From: Bacteroidales bacterium
Lineage (GTDB): Bacteria; Bacteroidota; Bacteroidia; Bacteroidales; UBA932
DNA: 50,147 bases
Direction of reading: 5' to 3'
Assembly: GCA_024398075.1 (NCBI GenBank)
Contig: JAKSJM010000016.1
Coordinates: 1 to 50,147 of the forward strand
Position 1 is the stretch's first letter, and every line of letters begins with the position of its first letter. Below the pieces are notes generated by a model that ran no database searches, had not been told where the DNA came from, and saw nothing but the letters and a program-made list of their open reading frames with translations. Shown here in pieces: positions 43,975 to 50,147 of this stretch. A program made the position numbers and the translations under genes.

Positions 43975-45522
43975 ATGAAAAGAGTATTTATCACATCCCT
44001 CATTGCCCTTGCTGTGGCTTTTTCTGCCAGCGCTCAGGACAAGGTGGTAAAGAAGGTCCTAGAGCTCGGAAAGGAAGATAACAGGACCATGGAGCACGCT
44101 GACTTCCTCGCGAACAGGATCGGTGGACGCGTAGTGGGTTCGCATGCACTTCAGGATGCAGAAGCCTGGGTGGCAGAACAGTTCAAGTCATGGGGACTTG
44201 AAGTCATGATCCAGGAAGTGGGTGAGATCCCTGTGGGATTCACCCGTGGGCATTGGACCGGAAGGATGATAGGCGAGGGCGGTGAGATGCACCTGCATTT
44301 CGCGACTCCTTCATACACGGCAGGCACCAAGGGACCTCAGAAGGGACGCGTGTTCATGGAGCCTCGCACTCGCGCTGAGTTTGAGAGGATGAAGAGTGTC
44401 CTCAAGGGCTCGTGGGTGCTTATCGGAGGCACCTCAAATGGCTTCCCTACGGACTGGAGCGCCCAGGGCGACTCTATCCGTCGCGAGAAGATTGCGAAGA
44501 ATGAGGAGATCGCGAAGAGAAACAATGAAGTCATGATGTGGAACTACCAGCATCGTGACCAGCAGAAAGAGCTTGAGAAGCTCGACGAGACTCCGTGCCT
44601 ATTCTACCGCGAGATGGTGGATGCTGGCGTACTCGGATTCATCCAGTCTTCGGGTCTTCCTATCCAGGCGCATTATGACAGGAAGGGCTGCTATAACATC
44701 ACCATGGAGAACCTTCCTACCGTGTGCGAGATCAAGCTCGACAGGGAGCAGTACGATATCATTGCCCAGAAGGTGAAGGACAAGAGAGACATTCAGCTGG
44801 AGTTTGACATCAGGAACTATTTCTTCCGCGGGCCTGTGAAGTATCACAATGTGATCGGTATCATCCGTGGTGCCAAGTATCCTAAGGAGTATGTGCTTCT
44901 CGGTGGCCATCTGGATGCCTATGATTCAGCTACAGGTGCCGTGGATGATGGACATGGCGTCGCAGTGACCATGGAGGCAGCCCGCCTTCTCGCTGCCGCT
45001 GGCGCCAAGCCTGCCCGCACCATGATGTTCTGCGTGTGGACTGGTGAGGAGTATGGTCTTCTCGGTTCGAAGTACTTCGTGGAGAACAAGACTGTGCCTT
45101 ACGAGAAGATCGCCAATTACTTCAATAGAGATGGTGGCCCTCTTGCATCAGTGGGTATCGATGTGCCTTCGGCAATGTATCAGGACTTCGTGAAGATCTG
45201 CAAGCCTCTTGAGAATTATGACGAGAGCATGCCGTTCTCTGTCACCGAGCGCAAGGGTGAGCCTCGCCCACGCCCTAAGTCTGCCGGTGGTTCTGACCAT
45301 GCCTATTTCGCGATGAACGGCGTGCCAACTATCTCGTTCGCCGAAAGAGATGTAAAGGGTTATAACTTCAACTATCGTGAAATCTGGCATACCGACCAGG
45401 ATCTCTACTATCGTCTTTATCCTGACTATATCGAGTACTCAGCAGTCGTGGAGGCCGTCACCGCCTATGGCGTGGCGAACCTTGACCACCTTTTGAGCCG
45501 AGAAGGGCTGTATAAGGAGTAA
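43975..45522 (+). CDS. Secreted M28-family zinc aminopeptidase
   Basis: A 515-residue peptidase with a signal peptide (1-21, ends SASAQ). It has a PA-like inserted domain in the first half and an M28 catalytic domain from about 290. Zinc and catalytic residues are in LLGGHLDAYDS (His312, Asp314), AVDDGHGV (Asp324-Asp325), TGEEYGLLGS (Glu358-Glu359) and GGSDHAYFAM. It is likely periplasmic or exported and completes protein breakdown together with the M3 enzyme upstream. It is the last gene of the long run starting at 28181. Confidence 0.93.
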   Translation: MKRVFITSLIALAVAFSASAQDKVVKKVLELGKEDNRTMEHADFLANRIGGRVVGSHALQDAEAWVAEQFKSWGLEVMIQEVGEIPVGFTRGHWTGRMIGEGGEMHLHFATPSYTAGTKGPQKGRVFMEPRTRAEFERMKSVLKGSWVLIGGTSNGFPTDWSAQGDSIRREKIAKNEEIAKRNNEVMMWNYQHRDQQKELEKLDETPCLFYREMVDAGVLGFIQSSGLPIQAHYDRKGCYNITMENLPTVCEIKLDREQYDIIAQKVKDKRDIQLEFDIRNYFFRGPVKYHNVIGIIRGAKYPKEYVLLGGHLDAYDSATGAVDDGHGVAVTMEAARLLAAAGAKPARTMMFCVWTGEEYGLLGSKYFVENKTVPYEKIANYFNRDGGPLASVGIDVPSAMYQDFVKICKPLENYDESMPFSVTERKGEPRPRPKSAGGSDHAYFAMNGVPTISFAERDVKGYNFNYREIWHTDQDLYYRLYPDYIEYSAVVEAVTAYGVANLDHLLSREGLYKE

Positions 45523-45550
45523 GCAGTACTGCCTTTATTCAGAAAATAGA

Positions 45551-45583
45551 ATGACGTACATACCAAGAAAAATGAGAAAATGA
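45551..45583 (+). CDS. Possible 10-codon leader peptide
   Basis: ATG at 45551 opens a frame MTYIPRKMRK that stops in ATGA at the start codon of the next gene. Such an arrangement could couple translation of the lipoprotein to the leader peptide. Support is only the overlap and the absence of another obvious initiation signal, so it may be chance. Confidence 0.25.
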   Translation: MTYIPRKMRK

Positions 45584-45987
45584 AACGATTGGCTTTGCTC
45601 TTGATACTATTTGTTGCGGTGACGGGATGCGACTTTTTGAAAGCGCTAAACGATGAAATACACACCTTTGTGATACCGCTTCATGACTATCCTGAAATCA
45701 TAGATGCACCTCCTGAAGGATGTTCTGTTAATCTGTGCTTTCGCACAAATGCAAGGGATCTTGATATGTACCCGTTACATGATTCTACTCTAGCTGAATA
45801 CTGTACTATGGCGAAGGAAGTCAATGGAAATGTGTATAGTTTCACTTTTTCTTTAGACGAAAACGAAACAGAGGAAGAGCGAATGCAACGTTTAGTGGTC
45901 TGCTATAGGAAATTCTCTGGCACTTTTTGGGATAAAAGGTATACGATAAGACAATTAGGTCGTGGTCTCTCCAGTCGAAGAGATTGA
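45580..45987 (+). CDS. Small lipoprotein of unknown function
   Basis: A 135-residue lipoprotein (lipobox VTGC, Cys17) that I do not recognise. After the anchor it reads FLKALNDEIHTFVIPLHDYPE and has two Cys (GCSVNLCFRTN) and an acidic helix (LDENETEEERMQRLVV). Base composition is AT-richer than the operon upstream and codon bias is weaker, so it may be an accessory gene. It ends 4 nt before the stop of the convergent AraC gene. Confidence 0.6.
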   Translation: MKRLALLLILFVAVTGCDFLKALNDEIHTFVIPLHDYPEIIDAPPEGCSVNLCFRTNARDLDMYPLHDSTLAEYCTMAKEVNGNVYSFTFSLDENETEEERMQRLVVCYRKFSGTFWDKRYTIRQLGRGLSSRRD

Positions 45988-45990
45988 CCT

Positions 45991-46875
45991 TCAAAGTTTG
46001 CCTGCCTGCTTTGCCTTTCTGTACTCTCCTGGAGTTTGTCCTGTCTCTTTTTTGAAGAATTTCTGGAAATGAGGCGCCGTTTTGAATCCCAGATGGAAAC
46101 TTATCTCTTTAACGGAAAGGGATGTGTATTGCAGCATACGTTTGGCTTCATAGATGACTCTTCTTACTACTGCTCTTTGCGGTGGTATGCCTAAGTAGTC
46201 GATAGAGCTTAGTGTAAGTGTTTTAGTGGATATGCCCATAATTTGGGCGTATCCACTAATGGGTATGTGCTCAAGATAGTGTTGTTCTATTAGCTCTTTG
46301 AACTGTAGCCCATAGTTGTTGTTATTCTCAGTCAATACTAACGCTGAATCCCTATTTATGATATATAGAATGGATAATAGAAGACTACATAATATTTGAT
46401 GTCTAGCCCCTTTATCTTCGTTTTGATGTTCGAGTGAAAATGCCTTCAGGATACTCTCCAATGCTGATTCCGATGATACATTGATGCATTTCGGCGATGG
46501 GCCAAAGAGGTTATACTTGATGTTTTTTTGTTGCCTGTTATCTAAGATTGAAAGGAATTGTTCTGTAAATGCAATTATATATCCCTTCATACTCTTCACT
46601 TCTGTCAGATTGTGAACACAATGTGGTGGCAGCATAAATACGCATCCTGCATGAAGGGGTACAGATGCTCCGTCAATTTCATAAATGCCAGACCCAGATG
46701 TGACGAAATGAATGAAGAAATATGAGTGGGTATGTGGTTGAACCATAGCTCTACCGGCTGCCATTGGTATTTCTCCAATCTCTTCGATTATTATCTGAGT
46801 GCCGGTGGGGAGATCCTCTTTAATTGTAATATTGGGCACTTTCTTCCCGTAATCTTGTAACTGCATCTTTTCCAT
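45991..46875 (-). CDS. AraC-family transcriptional regulator
   Basis: A 294-residue regulator with an N-terminal cupin-like sensing domain (about 20-130, VQPHTHSYFFIHFVTSGSG, VPLHAGCVFMLPPHCVH) and a C-terminal AraC DNA-binding domain (about 190-290). The second helix-turn-helix is SVKEISFHLGFKTAPHFQKF with FKKETGQTPGEYRK, the family signature. The inducer is unknown. It is divergent from the small lipoprotein and alpha/beta hydrolase pair, which is its most likely target. A -7 box lies only 5 nt before its ATG. The gene is clearly AT-richer than the core genes to its left. Confidence 0.9.
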   Translation of the reverse strand: MEKMQLQDYGKKVPNITIKEDLPTGTQIIIEEIGEIPMAAGRAMVQPHTHSYFFIHFVTSGSGIYEIDGASVPLHAGCVFMLPPHCVHNLTEVKSMKGYIIAFTEQFLSILDNRQQKNIKYNLFGPSPKCINVSSESALESILKAFSLEHQNEDKGARHQILCSLLLSILYIINRDSALVLTENNNNYGLQFKELIEQHYLEHIPISGYAQIMGISTKTLTLSSIDYLGIPPQRAVVRRVIYEAKRMLQYTSLSVKEISFHLGFKTAPHFQKFFKKETGQTPGEYRKAKQAGKL

Positions 46876-46880
46876 AAATG

Positions 46881-46888
46881 CAAATATA
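46881..46888 (-). promoter_or_regulatory. -7 box for the AraC regulator
   Basis: On the minus strand this reads TATATTTG, ending 5 nt before the ATG, so the mRNA would be leaderless or nearly so. No good -33 element was found, which may fit a regulated promoter. Confidence 0.45.
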
Positions 46889-47018
46889 GGAAGATCTATT
46901 GTCTATTTGTTACCTATGTAATAAATGGATAATATAACGTAATGGATGTATAAGATGCCCGTAGTTGTCGCATTGGTTTATTGGTTATATTTACTTGAAT
47001 TATTAATTCTTTGTCACT

Positions 47019-47333
47019 ATGAATACGAAATTTGCTATGCGTTTTGCTCAATTGTTCATGCTTGGGCTCATGACATCCTGTGCAGTGATACAGGAAGAAC
47101 CTGTTCCCGCTCAAGTCGAGAAACCATCGAGGGGTAGAGTCGTCAGGATTTCTAACCCATCGCGATTCCAGTCGTCGCCAGATATTACTCTCATAAACAG
47201 CGTGGAGCGTAATACGGACGGGACCTATTGCCTGGCGATCGACGAAGATGAGGCGAAGGAGATAGGTATCCCTATCGAAATCTTTGAGAAGTATGTAAAG
47301 ATTGTCGAACTCATGAATACGCACAGAAAATGA
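47019..47333 (+). CDS. Small lipoprotein preceding the alpha/beta hydrolase
   Basis: A 104-residue lipoprotein (lipobox MTSC, Cys21) of unknown function. The mature part has a basic stretch (EKPSRGRVVRISNPSRF) and an acidic C-terminal helix (AIDEDEAKEIGIPIEIFEKY). Its stop overlaps the start of the hydrolase gene by 4 nt (ATGA), so the two are probably made together. A poor -7-like box (ATTCTTTG) ends 5 nt before the ATG. Confidence 0.65.
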   Translation: MNTKFAMRFAQLFMLGLMTSCAVIQEEPVPAQVEKPSRGRVVRISNPSRFQSSPDITLINSVERNTDGTYCLAIDEDEAKEIGIPIEIFEKYVKIVELMNTHRK

Positions 47334-50147
47334 AACAGGTAGCATCTATCATACTGGCGCTATTCGTGTCAGTGTCCATGTTCTCCCAGAACATTGAGGA
47401 CAGTCCAGCCATCCGCTTGTCCATAGAAAACCTCTTTCAGCAGCTCGATTTCACCCATGTGTCATCAGGCTATCTGCGTGACTACGCCACAGACCTGGTC
47501 GACCTTGACATGTATAACGGCATCCGTATGGATGACAGCAGTTATGTCGACATATCCACGCTGGAATCGATCATGAGGAGTATACGCTCGGCGAGAGTAG
47601 GTGGGCAGACCTTCCCTGATATTACGACTCTTATGAGTTCGATGTCCGAACAGACAAACTGCGCCACGATACCGGTAGGCAGTGCCCTGTACAGATATGA
47701 TTACATACGCGAGGATGCCATAACAGGAGGATATCTGTCTTATACTGGCGGTCAGGTGATTGACAGGACAGACGCTGGAGGCAACTGGATAGATCCGTAT
47801 CTGCAGGAGTATGTCTTTGCCCTTTCCCCTGCTTCGAACATTGTCGGTATCGGCTCCACATTCACGTTTGGGGAGTTTATGCTTTCAAATATAGAAGGAG
47901 TTCAGATCGAGGTTGATCTCGGCGATGGAAGTGGATATCATACAATCTCCTCAACTGGCGGCACATCATTGACTGCATCATACCCTAGCAGTGGCACATA
48001 CGAGATGAAAGCGCGTGTGACGGTCGGAGGACGTACACTTCAGACGCACAGTGAAGTATACGCAAAGGACTTAACACGTGCTACGCAGAATTATTACTCT
48101 TCATCATGCTATCACCTCCCTTTTTTCACAATATATAATGGCGTGACCGTGTCTGCGTTGGTCCACTTTCCTATAGCGTACATGTCCATGTCTAAGCCTT
48201 TTATACTAGTGGAGGGGTTTCAGCCTAAGGAACTCGTGTCTAATGGTGGTGTCGATGATTTGCGAATAATAAGGGATAATCTTGGCACAGAGATTACTTC
48301 AAATTATGATGTCATATTTGTTGAATGGAATAATATCGAGGCTGATATCCGAGCAAATGCTAAGTTGCTAGAGGAAATCATAGAATTCGTCAACTACATA
48401 AAGGTTGGAAACGAGCGCAATGTAATCATGGGATACAGCATGGGCGGTCTCATCGCCAGATATGCATTAAGGACAATGGAGATGGAAGGTAGACCTCATG
48501 AAGTGTCCTCATATATCAGTTATGACTCGCCGCATTTTGGAGTCAACATCCCGTTGGGTGCTCAGTATGCGATTAATGATCTCTTGTATGGAATCAATGT
48601 TTTTGGGGTAGATGTCAATAATATATGGCGCGTAGTTGGTTCGTTTAATAATGCCTTTGGGGATGGATCCATTGCCCATTATTACGACCTGATACAAAAG
48701 TACATAAATGCGACATCAGTCAAGCAGATGCTGATAAACTACGTAGGCCCGGACATGAGGATAGACAACTCAGTCCACGAGGCTTGGCAGTCTGAACTTG
48801 AGAGCATGGGCTTCCCGACAGGCGACCCTGGTTATCCTATGTTGAAACTTGCGGTCTCAAACGGAGGAATAAATGAGGTTGATACATCTCAGAACTTTGT
48901 TGATGTAGATCTTGATTTTAAACCAAGTAAACTGGCCAATCTCATTTATGGTATTCTTCTTCATGGACTCATAGATGAGAGTTCTGAGGTCTCTCATTTC
49001 GATTTATTTCTGCGTAGAATGGCGCTGGGTAAAGCCAATACACATGGAACAATAGCCATCACACCATATCACAATCACAATCAAACGATATACTCGTCAA
49101 GAATGACATATGTAAAGAGACTCCGTTGGTTAGCAGATATTGAGATTTCCTTGCACAGTATAGATGTTGATGCTCCTAGAAATGGCGTTGTCTGGGATAC
49201 TGTAAATGGATCATATTATGATTTTGATCCAGAAGATCTTGATTTTGACTTAGAATCGGAAATGGAGGTCGGGCTTCGCTACTTAATAGAGATTAACCCG
49301 CAATTCATGTTCGTCCCAACAGCTAGCGCGATAGCTCTAGGAGGCGATTATTCTGCCCTGTCGGACTCTGATTACAGAAGAGCGTATTACGCCAGCTCGG
49401 ATACTCCATTTGATGGAATCTACCTGAATGATACGTGGTCAAAACATACATTAGAACTCTCCGACAGCCTGCAGTATGAGTGGATATACAATTCCCTGCA
49501 GACCTTCTTGAGGCTTGACGGACCGCGGACGCCAGTGACCGGGCAGCGTTACTCCGTCACAGGATTCCTCGCAAATCCAGCATGGTCAACGACCGACCCA
49601 TCAGTAGCTACGGTCGATTCACATGGCGTGATAACAGTCATCTCCACAGGCTTCACGACTGTGCAGGTCACGGGCGTCGATCAGCTCGGAGAATCCAGAA
49701 CGCTGTCCATGAGGATCATGACTGGCATTCCAGAGTTTGTTATAACTCAAGGTGACGACGTTCTGAGGCTAACTAATTATGAGGCTGTGTGCGCGGACAA
49801 CGAGTTCTTCGACTTTGCCGATGAAATCGGAGCTGTATATAAGTGGGGCGTGAAAAACTCTACCAATAGGACGACCTGGACGTCTGGCTCATCGCTGACC
49901 ACAACGGTTAATAGGTACTCCGCGAAGTGGCTGTATTTCAGGGTCGAAACATCTTTCGCGAACAGTGAAACATACTCTCTCTTTGTAAGCAGGCCTATTG
50001 AATTCGACCCGATAGTTGTCACGAGTGACTCCACAATGTTCGCAAATGGTAGCGAAGGAGAGTATGTTGGTGTCAAGAGCTCTTCTGATAAGGTGGTCAC
50101 ATACTTGGTTGAGAATAGATTTTTACTTACCTTTGACCATATCCCAG
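47330..50147 (+). CDS. Secreted alpha/beta hydrolase (lipase-like) with Ig-like domains, 3' end outside window
   Basis: The frame is open for 939 codons to the window edge. The signal peptide is 1-20 (ends SMFSQ). A PKD-like domain lies at about 185-240 (VDLGDGSGYHTI, GTYEMKARVTVGGR). An alpha/beta hydrolase domain follows from about 285: FILVEGFQP near the oxyanion hole, then the nucleophile elbow VIMGYSMGGLIARYAL with Ser370, and SYDSPHFGVNIPLGAQ downstream. At about 730-800 there is a bacterial Ig-like (BIG2) domain (WSTTDPSVATVDSHGVITV). This layout suggests an exported lipase or esterase. Whether a type IX secretion tail follows is not visible. Base composition changes within the gene. 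Confidence 0.85.
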   Translation, partial: MKQVASIILALFVSVSMFSQNIEDSPAIRLSIENLFQQLDFTHVSSGYLRDYATDLVDLDMYNGIRMDDSSYVDISTLESIMRSIRSARVGGQTFPDITTLMSSMSEQTNCATIPVGSALYRYDYIREDAITGGYLSYTGGQVIDRTDAGGNWIDPYLQEYVFALSPASNIVGIGSTFTFGEFMLSNIEGVQIEVDLGDGSGYHTISSTGGTSLTASYPSSGTYEMKARVTVGGRTLQTHSEVYAKDLTRATQNYYSSSCYHLPFFTIYNGVTVSALVHFPIAYMSMSKPFILVEGFQPKELVSNGGVDDLRIIRDNLGTEITSNYDVIFVEWNNIEADIRANAKLLEEIIEFVNYIKVGNERNVIMGYSMGGLIARYALRTMEMEGRPHEVSSYISYDSPHFGVNIPLGAQYAINDLLYGINVFGVDVNNIWRVVGSFNNAFGDGSIAHYYDLIQKYINATSVKQMLINYVGPDMRIDNSVHEAWQSELESMGFPTGDPGYPMLKLAVSNGGINEVDTSQNFVDVDLDFKPSKLANLIYGILLHGLIDESSEVSHFDLFLRRMALGKANTHGTIAITPYHNHNQTIYSSRMTYVKRLRWLADIEISLHSIDVDAPRNGVVWDTVNGSYYDFDPEDLDFDLESEMEVGLRYLIEINPQFMFVPTASAIALGGDYSALSDSDYRRAYYASSDTPFDGIYLNDTWSKHTLELSDSLQYEWIYNSLQTFLRLDGPRTPVTGQRYSVTGFLANPAWSTTDPSVATVDSHGVITVISTGFTTVQVTGVDQLGESRTLSMRIMTGIPEFVITQGDDVLRLTNYEAVCADNEFFDFADEIGAVYKWGVKNSTNRTTWTSGSSLTTTVNRYSAKWLYFRVETSFANSETYSLFVSRPIEFDPIVVTSDSTMFANGSEGEYVGVKSSSDKVVTYLVENRFLLTFDHIP

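Noticed and set aside
45523-45540. Terminator after the M28 peptidase gene
   Set aside because: GCAGTACTGC is a perfect palindrome, but only 5 bp per arm with no loop and a poor T-run, so a working terminator is doubtful.

Overview
The window comes from a member of the Bacteroidota, most likely an uncultured gut-type Bacteroidales. The evidence is the set of large TonB-dependent receptors with an N-terminal carboxypeptidase-regulatory-like domain, the lipoproteins with BACON and OB-fold domains, the gldH-type lipoprotein beside a PSP1/RicT gene, and promoters of the Bacteroidetes type (TTTG, about 20 nt, then TAnnTTTG). Shine-Dalgarno motifs are almost absent. Genus cannot be decided from this sequence. 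No tRNA, rRNA, CRISPR array, insertion sequence or phage gene was seen.

Layout. 1-3.8 kb: the 3' end of pgk, a secreted GH95-like protein that lacks its catalytic barrel, lgt and a HAD phosphatase. 3.8-9.8 kb: a tripartite RND efflux operon (outer-membrane factor, adaptor, pump) with a small PII-like protein at its end. 9.8-16.0 kb: a very compact eight-gene run (trxA, a beta-barrel protein, LOG hydrolase, polyprenyl synthase, DNA polymerase III delta', ricT, gldH, trmB). It meets smpB head-on; smpB is divergent from miaA. 17.3-19.1 kb: a small unknown gene converging on metK. The metK leader carries what looks like a complete SAM-II riboswitch with an intrinsic terminator and a competing antiterminator. 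19.4-28.0 kb: two tandem paralogous TonB-dependent receptors and a multidomain surface lipoprotein. 28.2-45.5 kb: ten co-directional genes with no gap above about 30 nt. They encode a five-OB-fold BACON lipoprotein, a NUC endonuclease lipoprotein, a secreted EEP nuclease/phosphatase, a third TonB receptor, a DUF5689 lipoprotein, an M3 peptidase, GpmI, mannose-6-phosphate isomerase, RNase R and an M28 peptidase. 45.5-50.1 kb: a more accessory, partly AT-richer segment with two small lipoproteins, an AraC regulator and the first 939 codons of a secreted alpha/beta hydrolase that runs off the window.

How they fit together. The 19.4-37.3 kb block combines outer-membrane import channels, surface lipoproteins with repeated OB folds, and two different secreted nuclease families. 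My main hypothesis is that it captures and degrades extracellular nucleic acid (or another phosphodiester polymer) and imports the products. This is inferred from domains and gene order only. The best regulatory candidate is the metK leader, where the aptamer, terminator and antiterminator can all be traced base by base.
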